The translations under genes were made by a program, and so were the position numbers. A model generated the notes under the pieces. The model ran no database searches. It had not been told where the DNA came from and worked only from the letters and a program-made list of their open reading frames with translations. A stretch of DNA of 64,000 nucleotides from Hypericum androsaemum (lineage: Eukaryota; Streptophyta; Magnoliopsida; Malpighiales; Hypericaceae). Below are positions 1 to 13,188 of this stretch, in pieces. Location: positions 11,653,106 to 11,717,105 of the forward strand of contig OZ023196.1 in NCBI GenBank assembly GCA_963995505.1, in the 5' to 3' direction. Each line of letters starts with the position of its first letter. Within the stretch, counting starts at the first letter, position 1.

Positions 1-2275
1 GTTGACTGCGAGATTGAAGAGAGCCATGGATCCAACTTCCTGGGCATTTTCATCACCGGCATGGATTGCCGACTCCAAAAACTTCAGTAAAGCTTCAACA
101 AAGCCATTAGCACCCAAAAAGATTCGAGCTTCCTCATCGTCCTTCAGTAGGGTTCTCGTATGCTCAACTATTTTGCACTTATTTTCCAAGTCTCCCTCCT
201 TGTTCAAGATGGTCAGATATTCTTCGTAACATTCAAGTGCACTAAAACCAGTCTCTTCGACTACGGAAGTATCTTCTTGTTCTTGTGGGGCCATTTTTGT
301 TTGAGTATCCTCCATTGCAACCTGTTCCTGCAGAGGGACCACTTTAATATCTTTCAATTTGACAGGATTGACGTTGTCCACTGATCTTGAATTCGATGAC
401 TCGAAGTGAGACATAGCCAATCTCCAATAATTAAGGTCCAGCGACTCTGGAGGACCGCAAGGGAGTGGAACTCCATTCTGTTCACACCAACTATTGATAA
501 GACCCTTGACACAGTAATTAGGCGTCAAAGACAAGTGAGGCAGTTTCTGTTGAGTCTTCGGACAGTTGTCGTGCCCATCACTGAACCATTTCTCTATGCA
601 GAGCCTTTCGTATGTTTGACCAGAGGCAATGATCACAGGGTCATACATTAGCTGCAATGATATCGGACACCTTAATTCTTCTGGTGGAGCGGGTATATTT
701 CCAGATCGCCTGTTGTTCAACCTGAAATTGAAAGAACCAAGCTTCGAGAACTGTTTGTCGAAGGTATGACCATCTATCCCTGATCCGCTGTCATCAAGAG
801 AACCAAGAACAGTGGGCGAAGATGGTGATGAACCCTGTGAATCGTTATCATCACCAAGATCGCTTCTAAACAATTTGGAATATTTCCTCATGAGATGTAA
901 GAGATATGCAACAATTGACTCTTTGCGCTTATCTTCCTCGGAACGAGCTTTATCTAAAAGCTTTTTTAGAGCCCTTCTCTCAGAGAGTGCTGCCCTGGAT
1001 GAGCTAATACCAAGTTTCGTAGCGGCCTGATGGAAAGACTCTAGCTCATTGGTCTCGCTACAATCATTAAACTTTCTCCCCTGCTGCAACAATGCTATAA
1101 TCTCATCACCCACTTGCTTCTCTAATGGATCAATTGAGAAGGCAGTATTCTCAAGTTCAGCTATTATCTCCAAGATCTGTGACAAATGGAAAATTCATCA
1201 ACACTGCTCTGACTTGAAGAAGGAAAATTAGCATTTTAATGAAGCAACAAAGGGGAATATCATACGAAGGAAAAAAACTACTGGTGATAATATCAGATGA
1301 ACACATAATAAAGGAAAACTGTCAACTTTCAGAATTTCCATGAATTCTAACAAAAGAATGAACAAAGCCCGTGCAATAACTGTATGGAACGAACACCAAG
1401 CTGCAAATCTATTCCTTTATCTCGACTACTTTGCATTTCAATATTTACGCATGATGGGCAAAGCAATAGTAACATAGAAAACAGCTAGATTGAGCAAGAA
1501 AAGAAGATACGGAAATTTTACCTGGCAGCCAATTGCCGGTGCTACAATGTCTTCAACACGCCGAAGACTATCAATAAGGGCAGATTTCACTTTCTCGAAT
1601 TTTAGGAGAACTGAATCTCCAGTTATGGCCTGTGTGTTAAATAAATGACCTTCAATGAAACATTTATACTATATCTAACAAAACATTTAAAACGAGATGA
1701 CAGGGGAAACTTGCTGCAAGAGAACGAACATACCAGATAAAGCTTGCTGCATTCTGAGCAGTGCTGAAGGAGATTCTTTGATTTTTCTAGTGTTATATGC
1801 AATGAGCACAAAGCTTGAATGCCAGATCTACTCCGAGGCCGTGATTCTTCCAAGGAGGGGAAAATGGACAAGATTTTGAAATAAATACCAGAGAGGGCCT
1901 TACACATATCTCCATGCAGCTGAGAAATAGCAATTACAAGTCAATCACTAGTGATGAAGCCCGAGAAGCTAAGTAAGCAGTCAAATAAGTAGAACCCAAG
2001 TGTACAAATAAAATAACCTCCATGTAAAATATGGTTTTAGAACAAGTATATTCACATAGCTAAGATATTTCAAAAGAAATTAACACCAGAACGGGAACAT
2101 TTAAAACTCCAAGGGCTTCAACCCTCGGTTTGAGTTCTCTCAAGATGCATAGTTGAGTTTCGCACATTCAGATTCTACAACGGAAACAACAACGAGAATA
2201 AGAATCACTAGAAAGCATCTAAACCTTGGCATCACTCGCTGCAAAAAGGCTCTCTTCAACCTCGGTAGCATCCAT
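1..2275 (-). CDS. PUB45: U-box and ARM-repeat E3 ubiquitin ligase, PUB45-like (5' part of the gene)
   Basis: Plant U-box proteins of the PUB45/PUB6/PUB7 group transfer ubiquitin to substrates held by C-terminal armadillo repeats. I read four exons on the minus strand: 2225-2275 (ATG at 2275, MDATEVEES...), 1734-1919, 1522-1629 and 1-1176, all in phase with GT-AG introns, giving 507 visible residues. An N-terminal helical domain (IFPSLEESRPRS, HCSECSKLYL) is followed by a U-box near residues 278-350 (PPEELRCPISLQLMYDPVI, YERLCIEKWF, LTPNYCVKGLI). The armadillo region then begins with LLKDDEEARIFLGANGFVEAL. The family is about 770 residues long, so roughly 260 C-terminal residues lie beyond the window. 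No frame break is visible. Assignment to PUB45 rather than PUB6 or PUB7 rests on remembered family sequences. Confidence 0.92.
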
Positions 2276-3338
2276 AGCTTGCAGTCAGTAGGGCAGGAGC
2301 AAGTAAAAATCTATCTCAACTGTAAAACAAAAACAAAGGAAAAGCTTATACACAAAATTTCCGACACCGAAAAGAAAAGCAACAACTATGCATAACCCAA
2401 AATGGGAAATTTCCGACACCGAAAAGAAAAGCAACAACTATGCATAACCCAAAATGGGAAACTGGAATTGCTAATACAACACATCTCCCAAGCGTCAAAC
2501 AATCATTCCGACCTAAAGGCATGAAATTTATAGTTTTCTGGGCATTTCCCTATCCGGCAACCTACCCGAAAGGGTAGAAACTTGAAGGATCTGCAGAAAT
2601 GGAAAACTTTCTAGCAAACCACACCCTCATCTGTCACAATGTAAAGGCCAAAATCCAAACCCACATAGAACAAAACACAAACCCCAAAAAAGGATTATCA
2701 GAACCCAAATCATACAACCTCGAAACCCTTCCAAAACAGGAAAAGGGTCACACAAATCTCCAGATTTTGGCATCAATTTCACCTCAAATCCGATGCTTCA
2801 AAAACAGGAAACACGTTCCAAAGCTGACCTTTCTAAGATCTTCAAAAACTTGACCTCTGGATAATAATCTCTAAGAGAAAGAACACAGCAATTAACAGCT
2901 CGTAGAATAGCTATTGAAGCAGGAAAATCGCAACAAATAATGGGCTAATAATAGGAGGAAAAAAGGGAAAATGGGTTCCAAAAACAACCAAGAAAAATCC
3001 AGAAATGGGGGTAATTAGGAGAAGAAAAAAAAACCCTTTTTAAGGAAGATTGAACCCAACAAAACGGACCAATAACGAACTTTCTGTTATGAGCCCAGAA
3101 ATCCTACCGGGGTGGCCGTACAACGGCGAGCTCATATAAGAGCATTTAATTCAACGAGCGAACAAAAGGGTGCAACGGAATTCGTTCCAATAAATTCGAA
3201 ATATGTACATATATTTGCTTTAGGGTTTGATATTTGCAAGGGATCTGAGAGAGAGGAGAGGAGAGGAGGGGCGAGGGAGGCGCATATGGGTTGAAGTCGG
3301 GCTAAAAAAGGAGGAGGGAGGTAGGGAGTACATCCCGA
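2276..3338 (-). promoter_or_regulatory. Probable 5' leader and proximal promoter of the PUB45-like gene
   Basis: No coding exon is visible between the start codon at 2275 and the CT-rich tract near 3245-3290 (read on the minus strand), which looks like a plant 5' leader. Leader introns are common in this family, but I could not place one with certainty. A TATTTATATA stretch on the minus strand (plus-strand 3339-3348) lies about 40-50 bases upstream of the CT-rich tract and could be the TATA box. It is a weak match and could equally serve the plus strand. Confidence 0.35.
2356..2459. repeat. 52-bp perfect tandem duplication in the PUB45 leader region
   Basis: The block starting near AAATTTCCGACACCG occurs twice in immediate succession with a period of 52 bases and no difference that I can see. 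It lies upstream of the start codon, in leader or leader-intron sequence, so it does not touch the protein. Confidence 0.85.
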
Positions 3339-3348
3339 TATATAAATA

Positions 3349-4819
3349 CGAAACTAAAGTAGTTACATTTTAAAATCTAAATAAGCATCGTACTCCCAAA
3401 GCTCAGCCTCCTAACCGAAAGTTTCTCTTGTTCGAGGTTGCGTCCTCCGACCTCAGTAAAATTCTCATGCGATAAAATTCGGTGGGAAAATCCGCAGGAG
3501 AAAAAGAGTACTTCGGCAAGGTAGGAACTCGTCTTGACGTAAATATCGTTGTACAAGATTTCGCTCCATCTGAATCATTAGTCCTACGAGTACACGCCAT
3601 ATTTTTTACACTATGATTATAATTGATAGGGTTTGAATACTCTACATATTTTGTGCTATAAGGCTAAATGATCTTTGACGTACTTGAACTTGAATTAGTC
3701 AATCAGTGGACCACATATTTATTTTGAACTTAAATTAGTAGATCGGTGGATCGATGGACCGGAATATAAGTGGTATAAAATAGAGGGAGGGAAGTGGTCA
3801 CTAATAACAAGGAACGTGTTGGTGTTTGATTGTAGATTTGGGAGCAAATTTTTTGAATGGTATTTTAGTGTTATACGACCGTCCCTGTTCTTGGGGTAAT
3901 AAAATAGTGTGAATGCATGTGAAATTTATAAATTGGTCTGGGTAGGTGTGTCCCATTCATATTATGGGAAACTGCAAAGGGGTTTTTTATTTAATTCTAT
4001 ATTCAACTCGAATAGGATATTTTTTAAAATTATCTGTATCAAAATTTCATATGTTATAATTTTGAACTGAATTTTGAATTGTTTTGATAAATTAAAAGAC
4101 CTGATATTCTTCATATCCAAATTTCAACATAGTGTCTTTAAAATAATAGAAAGTCCAAGGACCTACTAGTATATTTTGCAAGCTAGTGCCATATGTTTCT
4201 ACCCAAAACAAGCTAGTGCCATATGTCAAATTAGAGAGAGCTAAAAATATTCATTCAAAAATATAACAACTAAAAAATCAAAAAAATTTGTTGCGGTTTA
4301 AGAATATGACAACAAAACTTTTGAATGTAATGAGAATATCTAGAGAGTGAATTCAACTATATTTAAACTTCAAGGAAAAGGTAACACTAGATTTGTATCT
4401 TCCTAAATTATCCTAATTATGTCTGTAATATCAAAGAATTATCGATCTATGATAATGATAAGATTATAGATTTATACAAGGCTACTTCAAAAAGTTATTG
4501 TTTTGTTAATTTACCAAAATTATAGTATTTTCAACTAACCCAAATTGAGACCGCGAATTTTTTTTCAAAATATAGTGATGTTTCATTGTAGCTGTTCTTT
4601 CAAAATTCATATTCATAATGTTTGTTACAAATAAAGCAACGTTAATCATTTGGTGGTAACCTTTCAAAAAAAATCTCTTGGTGGTACAAAGAACAATCAT
4701 CCGTGTTTGATGTTTGCACAAATGTACAACTAATTTTGGGACGCAAACGGACTCCTTTAATTCGTAAAAATGAATTATTATAATTTTCATATCCCAAACT
4801 TTAACTTAATGGGTTGGTT
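3349..4819. other. Intergenic stretch with no recognised gene
   Basis: AT-rich spacer. The short open frames here (for example minus-strand 3403-3600 and 4506-4790) show no domain, no plausible splice partners and no codon character. The DNA around 4140-4220 holds a short direct repeat (AAGCTAGTGCCATATG, twice). I see nothing else. Confidence 0.6.
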
Positions 4820-5233
4820 GATTTTTAATTCTTATAAACTAGCATACCACCTTTGCACTTAGCAATGTGAGATTCTCAACACACCCCCTCAAACGAGACT
4901 CCAGCTTGAAGATCGCACGGACTTTGACTTCGTCAACATTCAATGAAATAGGGTCGTGCATGCACAACAATGAGCACAGAATCAATCCTCTCTGATTTTT
5001 AATTCTTATAAACTAGCATACCACCCTTGCAATTAGCAATGTGAGATTCTCAACACACCCCCTCAAACGAGACTCCAGCTCGAAGATCGCACGGACTTTG
5101 GCTTCGTCAACATTCAATGAAATAGGGTCGTGCATGCACAACAATGAGCACGGAATTAATCCTCTCTGATACCATGTTAGAATCTTCAGATCAACTTAAA
5201 ACCTTAAGACAATAAGTTGGTATTTTGAACACT
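4820..5233. repeat. Tandem copies of a dispersed repeat, 174-bp period
   Basis: A unit containing CTTATAAACTAGCATACC, TGTGAGATTCTCAACAC and CCCCTCAAACGAGACTCCAG occurs at 4820-4993 and again from 4994, almost unchanged. The start of a further diverged unit runs into the Mutator-like insertion at 5243. A third, more diverged copy lies near 22070-22290. The family also ends in ATACCATGTTAGAATC. It looks like a non-coding dispersed repeat, and its transposon class is unknown to me. Confidence 0.75.
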
Positions 5234-6036
5234 TATAAACTATGGAAAACTTCATTTTTAGTACCTGTAATTTTACAAATTTTGTGATATGATCCCGAGG
5301 TCTAGAAATGATATTTTTGGTACCTGTGATTTCTCATTTTTTTGCTTAAGAGAAAAATCATTCCGAACCTAGAAACTATGTCGTTTCTAGGCTTAGTTGG
5401 CACGCCACATCGAAAAATTTAGCCTGGTTGGTATGCTGAGTTGGCACGAAATAAAATATATGTTTCAATCATTTTTTTATATAGTTTTTCAAAATCCCTT
5501 CTTCAACCTAACCCAATCCAACCTAATCTAGCCCATCACATCTCCTTCAACTACGATTCAATCGAACCCATCTCCTTTAACCCACAACCCAAACCATCAC
5601 ATCTTCTTCAACCTTCAAATTCAGTAATAAAAAAATCCAAATCCCAATAGACATGTAAATTATCCAGAAAATAAAAAATGCGATTAGATTTGACAATCAT
5701 CAACCAAACCAGAAAGTGCCTAATTTGGGAGCCCACTGAGCTTCACTTCACATCAGCAGATCTGAGACCCACCTGATATTAGGGCCAGGAACTGCCCCTC
5801 CTCCACCTAAATCCGGGTCGGCCCGTTCCAACGGATTATCCTTGTTGAGCTTCTCAACATCCTCTTCCTAATATCCCTCCCAGATTCCACCCTCTCCATT
5901 ACCTCCTCGTCTCCCTCTTCCGCGAAGAGAATTATGTCCCAGTACCCAACATCCTGGGCTGGGACCTGGGTCAGAGTTGTGGAGAGGCTGAAGAATTTGG
6001 GATGGACCATAGACCTTCGAGGCAATCCAAACCCAC

Positions 6037-7530
6037 TGTTGAGTGTATAAATGCTCATATTTTATCATAAGTTTCGTACATGTTTAGTCATACTTTAAGT
6101 TATTTTTATCATGCCATGTCAAGTCTTATGATTGTTTTAGTCCATTTGTGTTCAGGAGTAGATTTCTACCCATTGTCACATTTTGTAGGAAAATGGAGCT
6201 CAATGAAGGTCGTTGGAGGGATAATTTTAAGAGACCATATTGCAAGAGCCATAACTTTCTGCTCAAGTGTCCGAATGCATCAAATAAAATATCGTTGGAT
6301 ATCTTGAAGAAAGATCTACATTTTGTCTTTTATAGTCGAAGCCAAATTCGAAGTGGAAGAGGGTCAAAAATACAAAATACGAAGATGCGACGAAGCTGAT
6401 CAGCGACCCGGCGAGCGCCAAGTCCGTTACAGAAAGTTCAGTTGGCGGGCACCAGGTCCTCAACGATAGATTTTTTGGACTTCCTTTTTAAGATAGAAAC
6501 TCGATTTGTTTCAGTTATATTCGACTTTTGGCCTCCTGTTTCGGCCTTAGGACTTAAGTTATATTATTTTATATTATTACTTGGCCAGCAAGACTTCCAA
6601 TTTAGCTTAACCTCCTCTAGGTTTTCCTAATTTCTAATTAGACTTTTGGCTATATATATGCCATAGTCTCTTAGGTTTAAGGGGACTTCTACTGCAACAT
6701 TGAGACAGCTTTTAGGGATCAATAAAGTCAGAATTTCTGTCAAGCTTCGTAGAGGAGATTGGCGAGGCTTGCTCAAACGACTAAGCCTCCTCTTTCCCTA
6801 TACTTATGCTTTTCTTTATGATGTATTCTATTAATTTCTCTTGCTTTGTTAACATGATTAGCGAGTAGATTTCTTTAGAGTGTGATGCCCTAATTATGTG
6901 ATTACTTATCTATGTTGGCTATGGTTTGACTATCTTTCGCAATAGTTATCAATTGATGATCTTAATGCTTAATCTAACTTGATCACTTAGATTATGATAT
7001 TTAGTTGATAATAATGGACCGGAAGGCATTAGAATCAACGGAAGAGTTAATTGACATATCTTAAGGTATTAATAAAGAATTTTGATACTAAGGGATAACT
7101 CGCTAGGAGTTAACTTCATAATTGAGTTTAGCTTAGTTCTTTGTCTAATTAATGAGTAGAAGCGTTGATTAGTAACAGTGAACTACTCTAGCTTACTTTT
7201 ATCCTCCTAATGAGCGGAAGCGTTAGGGAGATACACTAGAACACTCCGAGTACTAGTTAGAACTTCATAAAAATCATAGTCTCGACATAGATGGGTAGTC
7301 CATAAGGGTATCGTGCTCGTTTATCTCCATTGATTTACAACTCATCTTTTATTTGCGTTTTCGATCTCGTTTATTTACTTGCGATCTTTCACAACCTTAT
7401 AAAACTTTAATTTCCCCACTTCACATAATTACTTGCCTTGATTTAATGTTCAACCCTCAGTTCTAAGAACCTTACTTACCACTATACTATTTGCTTGTGC
7501 GTTTAATTGTTCACAATTTTACGTACATCA
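6037..7530 (+). repeat. 5' LTR of the gypsy-type element
   Basis: 1494 bases, TG...CA ends, near-identical to 11676-13188. A TATATATAT box at 6651-6659 is followed by a likely transcription start about 30 bases later, and both are conserved in the other LTR. Confidence 0.9.
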
Positions 7531-7644
7531 AATTGGCGGTGTCGACACGGAACTGAGATTTTAGGACATAAAATCAAAAGTAATTAGTTTTGTGTAGCAA
7601 CCTTGCTGATTTCGTGTGCTCTCTTTTTTAGGATTCTCTAGTGC

Positions 7645-9018
7645 ATGCCAAGAACCCGGAGTGAAGGACTAGACCTTGACATAAACACTGTGCTTGAGGT
7701 TGACATCGGAGTACTCGAAAGGATAATTAGGCGTGAGAAGAGAGGCCAAGCCAAAGCAATGGCACACAATCAGGAAGATGGAGCGCTCCAAGCTGTAGGA
7801 GATGTTCCGCAAAGAAAGACGCTGCTGCAATCATCTGTTCCTACATGGAATGGGAATCCTAATAGTTTACAACAACCACTTGAAGGTCCCACCTCTTTCC
7901 AGATTCCAGGATCCAACATCGAAATATTGCAAAACTCGATCCAATTTAGCGGATTGCCAAGCGAAGACCCTCGAGACCATCTTTCTCGCTTTGAAGATAT
8001 CTGCAACATCATGAAGTTCTAAAATGTTAATGATGATGTCTTGAAGATGCGTCTCTTCTACTTTTCTTTGAAAGATCGAGCTTGCATCAGGTACAACAAG
8101 TTGAAAGGAGAGACAATTCAGAGTTGAAATGATCTGGCCCATGCTTTCCTACGGAAGTTCTTTTCTATGGCCAAGTCAGCCAAACTCTTGCAAGAAATTA
8201 ACTTGTTTATCCAAGAAGATGGGGAGAGCATCTATGAAGCCTGGGAACGGTTCACGGATCTCCAAAGTGCCTTTCCTCAATAAGGTATAACTCAAGACAA
8301 CCTCATGAAAATCTTTTACAATGGGTTAGATGGCTCATCCCATGATCATATTGATGCCTCCTCTCAAGGGATGTTCTTGAGAAAGACTGATGATGAAGTT
8401 GCTCGCTTAATGGAGGAAATGGCTGAAGTCAATGGTATATGGCCAAAAGAATATGCTAGGCAACCACGTAAGGAAGCAGCACGAGGAGTACTTGAAGTAA
8501 ATGCCATCATGAAGCTCGAAGCTCAAATAGAAGTACTTACCAAAAGACTTGACAAGTTGACCAATGACAAGGAACAGGCTGCTGTGGTGCAAGATATTTT
8601 TCAGCTTTGCAAAGGGGCACATCCCACAACTGACTGTCCAATGTTGGAAGAGATCCAGACCATTGCTGATAGAACACCACCAGGAATGGGCTACTCAAAA
8701 CAAGCTAATGCTCAGCCAAATTTCTCTCGATTTGGTCAGCAAGCACACAACACTAGTGCCCAGCAAGACTCCATGAAGCCATATTTGGGTGAGCAAGTCA
8801 AAGAAATGGGTGACAAGATCGATAAATTAGTGGGGATAGTCCAGCAATCCATCCAACAACAAATCATCACTGTGCAGCGGATGGATCATTGCGAAGCACG
8901 TCAACAAGAGTTTGAGACATTACCTAAAGGGGCAAGCCACGCAACTCAAGAAGATGGAGATCGAACTTGGAAATTTGGCTACAGCAAACACTCAAAAGGA
9001 AATAGGTGCTCTACCTAG
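7645..9018 (+). pseudogene. Retrotransposon gag, broken by stops
   Basis: Reads as an Athila/gypsy-like gag polyprotein: an N-terminal MPRTRSEGLDLDINTVLEV, a capsid-like region with LSRFEDICNIM, LFYFSLKDRA, FIQEDGESIYEAWERF and FYNGLDGSSHDHIDA, then EMAEVNGIWPKEYARQP and a coiled-coil-like Lys/Leu stretch. A reduced cysteine motif (QLCKGAHPTTDCPM) stands where a zinc knuckle is expected. The frame is interrupted by stops at 8020 (TAA), near 8125 (TGA) and near 8281 (TAA). A frame change near 8910-8935 moves the reading into the protease frame. The order and spacing of the motifs otherwise match the family. Confidence 0.85.
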
Positions 9019-9886
9019 CAACACCGAGTCGAACCCACGAGGACAGGTGATGGCCATCACATTGAGGAGTATGGACAAGGATGATGAACCATATATTCCT
9101 CCACCACCTTATGTCCCTCCACCTCCATTCCTGCAAAGACTCCGGAGAAAGCCACCACTTGAGAACAAATCATCTTCAAAAGAATGTGCCGAACCGATCA
9201 AGCCAGCCATAGAGGAGGAGGTAGTTACTGAAAAGAAGGAGCCACCAGTCTATATTAGTGAACAAGAGAATTCTTATGTTTCTCCACCATCACCTCAAAA
9301 AGTCAAGAAGGAAGCAGCGATCGATGTGAAGGCCCTTGAATTCATAGAGACGATGGAAGACATTCAAAGCCATATCTCTTTCTTGGAGATGTTAGATAAA
9401 AGGCCACAATATGTGGAGTTTCTGATGGAAATCATCGCAAGGAAGAAGAGGCGGAATGATGGCAAGACGACCCCTTTGGTAAAAAATTACAAACTGCCAG
9501 AACTAAAAGATCCAGTGAGTTTTACGATTCCTTGCACTATTGACGGTATTCAGTTTTCACATTGTTTATGTGATTTGGGTGCCAATATTAATCTTATGCC
9601 TTTGGCTACTTTCAAGAAACTCAAATTAGGGGGTATCAAACCTACACCTTTCAGGCTTCAACTGGCTAATCAAACTATGAAGAAACCCCATGGAATTATG
9701 GAGGATGTGATAATCAAAGTCGATAAGTCTTCCATACCTGTAGATTTTGTGGTGCTGGACTATGCTACCAATGACAGTTACCCACTGATTCTAGGATGTC
9801 CATTCCTCAACACTTGTCATGCAATGGTAGATGTTCACAATGGCAAGCTACTTCTTCGTATAGGCCCAGATGAAATAGAGTTCTAA
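8912..9886 (+). pseudogene. Retrotransposon linker and retropepsin-like aspartic protease
   Basis: This open frame continues gag (ALPSNTESNPRG, then AITLRS) into a Pro/Glu-rich linker and a retropepsin fold: FSHCLCDLGANINLMPL carries the active-site position in the DLGA form used by many plant gypsy elements, and YPLILGCPFLNTCHAMVDV is the second conserved segment. The frame ends at a stop at 9884-9886, just where reverse transcriptase would follow, and no RT motif is found in any frame after it. The protease itself has no internal stop. Confidence 0.85.
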
Positions 9887-11675
9887 GTAACCGATAAGCG
9901 CCTTCGTCCACCATAGTGCCAAAGAGAGTAACACAGTCACGCTAACGACTCTAAATTAGCACGTTTAGTATTTAATTTTTCATTATATTTTATGTTTGTT
10001 TCAGTATTGTTATGTTCATTTAGTATTTTACTGGCATTTGCAGGAGGTTTCAAAAAGAGAAAAATTGAGCTGCAGCAGAATTCGCCAGTCCATACACAAA
10101 TATTGTTGCGCGTCAAAGGTAGTTAGAGTAAAATACCACCAACCTTCCCCACCGCCTCCCACTGACGATTGACAGGGCAGTATCAATCCCTTTCCTTTCT
10201 TATTGTCTGTTATCGTAGTGTCTGTTATATTCTTGTGGTCTTTGTTTCTATGCTGTGTTGTTTGCTTGTGTCCCCTACATTGAGGACAATGTCTTCACTG
10301 TGTGTGTGTGTGTGTGTGGCGGGGGGGGGGGGGGGGGGGGGGGGGGTCAACGTGCATTTTATGTCGGTTTGGCAAATGTGATTGAGTCTAGATCTGAATT
10401 TAGGATTATGTTTGTTTGTGTTTGTGAATGAAGTGTTGTCAAAAGCAGATGATGAATCTCTCCCCTCGAATTTTGAACTTTTATTAGAAGTTAAATCACA
10501 TACCTTATTAGGAATCAAGCCTGAGTACGATGAATGACCTTGTAAGATTTTAGAGCCAAAGGACGAGGCAACCGTCTCTGCATAGCATGAGATGCCTACA
10601 TTGTTCTGGTCATCGAGTTTTATGCCATTACTTGGTACCATTTTGGTGGGGTGGGTATAAATGAGAGGACGGGGGCCATCTTTGATTTTGAACCTAGAGC
10701 CTTAGAGCTGAAAATCCTGTATATCCCTTGTTTAAACACGTTGAGCTTAAGCCTTTTTCCTTGAAATATTATATGTAAGCCATATATCCACAATCTTACC
10801 CACCTTTGATCACTTTTGTCCGAGGCTACATTAGGTCTTAATCTTTGGGGTATTATTGTAAGGGTTCATTTGATATAATAGCTCGGGAATAAACAATGGG
10901 GGTAATGGGTAGAATTGAGGCCAACAAAGAAGCCGAGACCAGTTGCCTTTGATGTGTAATGTGATGAATGGATGTGATTGAGGAAGGTTGTGAAAAGTGA
11001 AAAGAAAAAAAGCGAGAAGTGAAGGAAAAGACGTGAAAAAAAAGTAAAAAAGTGATGAAAAGGGAATGGAAAAGTTAGAAATGGAACAAACGTTGAATGA
11101 TGGAAAGTAGAAAGTTTGGAAAGAGGTTGGAAAGTGAATAAATGGCACGGCTCGAGCTAAGTGGTCAATAGGATTTTGGTGTAATCTTGGGATGAGTGTA
11201 TATTAGATATAGTGTGAGATGTTTAGAATAAATGAGAGCTAGTACATTCTTGTGAGCTCCTCGGGCAGGTGGTTTAGCTACTTCCCACATATATTATTCT
11301 CACCTGGCCTTAACCCCATTACAACACAATGAGAAGTCCCCTTGATCATGAGCCCCACATTTATCGAGGCACCACTGAGTGAGACGTATGAAACTTTGAG
11401 ATCCCGAACGTGTACGTGAGTGATAAGTAGTTGACTACTCATATATGTGAGCTTTACTTTTCGAACCTCTGAGTGGTCAAACCTCTAGTGTAATCTACTT
11501 AGTGCAAAAATTGGGTTAAACCATCAAGGATGCGGTGTCCACACGTTCTTACTCCTTGTGCCCAAGTAAGCGAACTACTTGGTTTTGGGGTGGTATTTTA
11601 ATAAGAGTTTGAAAATTTGGGTGTGTGTCTGATGCACCTTACTTGAGGACAATCAAGAAAATAAGTGTGGGGGTG
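9887..11675. other. Non-coding 3' part of the gypsy-type element
   Basis: No pol domain is visible in either strand. It contains a purine-tract-like motif (TTGAGGACAATGT at 10280, followed by a TG repeat and a 26-base G run at 10321-10346). A second such motif (CTTGAGGACAATC...GTGTGGGGG, 11643-11673) sits directly before the 3' LTR. The minus-strand open frames here are chance readings. Confidence 0.75.
10321..10346. repeat. 26-base G run after a TG microsatellite
   Basis: Uninterrupted G at 10321-10346, preceded by (TG)n at about 10299-10317. It replaces the short GGGGG of the purine-tract motif normal in this element class. Confidence 0.95.
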
Positions 11676-13188
11676 TGATGAGTGTGTAAATGCTCATGTT
11701 TTATCATAAATTTTGTACGTGTTTAGTCATACTTTAAGTTATTTTCATCATGCCATGTCAAGTCTTATGATCGTTTTAGTCCATTTGTGTTCGGGAGTGG
11801 ATTTCTACCCATTGTCACATTTTGTAGGAAAATGGAGCTCAATGAAGGCCGTTGGAGGGGTAATTTTGAGAGACCATATTGCAAGAGCCATAACTTTCTG
11901 CTCAAGTATCTGAATGCATCAAATGAGATACCGTTGGATAGCTTGAAGAAAGATATACATTTTTTCTTTTATAGTCGAAGCCAAATTCGAAGTGAAAGAG
12001 GGTCAAAAATACAAAATAGGAAGATACGACAAAGCTGATCAGCGACCCGGCGAGCGCCAAGTCTATTATAGAAAGTTCAGTTGGCGAGCGCCAACTCCAT
12101 TGGCGGGCTCTAGGTCCTCAATGACAGATTTTTCAGACTTCCTTTTTAAGATGGGAACTCGATTTGTTTCAGTTATATTCAACTTTTGGTCTCATTTTTC
12201 GGCCGTAGAACTTAAGTTATATTATTTTATATTATTACTTGGCCAGCAAGACTTCCAATTTAGCTTAACCTCCTCTAGGTTTTCCTAATTTCTAGTTAGA
12301 CTTTTGGCTATATATATGCCATAGTCTCTTAGGTTTAAGGGGACTTCTACTGCAACATTGAGACAGCTTTTAGGGATCAATAAAGTCAGAATTTCTGTCA
12401 AGCTTTGTGGCGGAGATTGGCGAGGCTTGCTTGAACAACTAAGCCTCCTCTTTCCCTATACTTATGCTTTTCGTTATGATATTTTCTATTGATTTCTCTG
12501 ACTTTGTTAACATATTTAGCGAGTAGATTGCTTTAGAGTGAGATGCCCTAATTATGTGATTACTTATCTATGTTGGCTATGGTTTGACTATCTTTTGCAA
12601 TAGTTATCAATTGATGATCTTAATGCTTAATCTAACTTGATCACTTAGATTTTGATGTTTAGTTGATAATAATAGACCGGAAGGCATTAGAATCAACTGA
12701 AGAGTCAATTGACATGTCTTCAGGTATTAATGAAGAATCTTGATACTAAGGGGTAACCCGCTAGAAATTAACTTCATAATTAAGTTTATCTTAGTTCTTG
12801 ATCTAATTAATGAGCGAAAATATTGATTAGTAACCATGAACTACGCTAGCGTAGTTTTATCCTCCTAATGAGCAGAAGCATTAGAGAGATGCACTAAAAC
12901 ACTGCGGGTATTAGTTAGAACTTCATAAAAACCATAGTCTCGACATAGATGGGTAGTCCATAAGGGTATTGTGCTCGTCTATCTCCATTGATTTATAATT
13001 CATCTTTTATTTGCGTTTCTGATCTCGTTTATTTACTTGCGATTCTTCACAACCTTATAAAATTTTAATTTTCTCGCTTCACATAATTACTTGCCTTGAT
13101 TTAATGTTCAACCTTCAGTTTTAAGAACCTTATTTATCACTATACTATTTGCTTGTGAGTTTAATTGTTCACAATTTTGCGTACATCA
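11676..13188 (+). repeat. 3' LTR of the gypsy-type element
   Basis: 1513 bases. It pairs with 6037-7530 over the whole length, with scattered substitutions and one short extra segment near 12085-12110. The TATA box repeats at 12309-12317. Confidence 0.9.

Larger units (their letters stand above)
6037..13188 (+). mobile_element. Gypsy-type LTR retrotransposon with gag and protease only
   Basis: Two LTRs (6037-7530 and 11676-13188) start with TG and end with CA. They are flanked by the 5-bp target duplication CCCAC (6032-6036 and 13189-13193). After the 5' LTR comes a primer-site-like TTGGCGGTGTCG at 7533, and before the 3' LTR a purine tract AAGTGTGGGGG near 11663-11673. Gag and an Athila/gypsy-like aspartic protease are recognisable, but I find no reverse transcriptase, RNase H or integrase: 1.8 kb of non-coding DNA follows the protease. 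It is therefore a non-autonomous element of the terminal-repeat-with-GAG type. The stop codons in gag show that this copy is dead. Confidence 0.9.

Noticed and set aside
10225..10641. 138-residue minus-strand frame with a Pro run
   Set aside because: The frame is held open by the G homopolymer and the TG repeat, and it lies in the 3' non-coding part of an LTR element.
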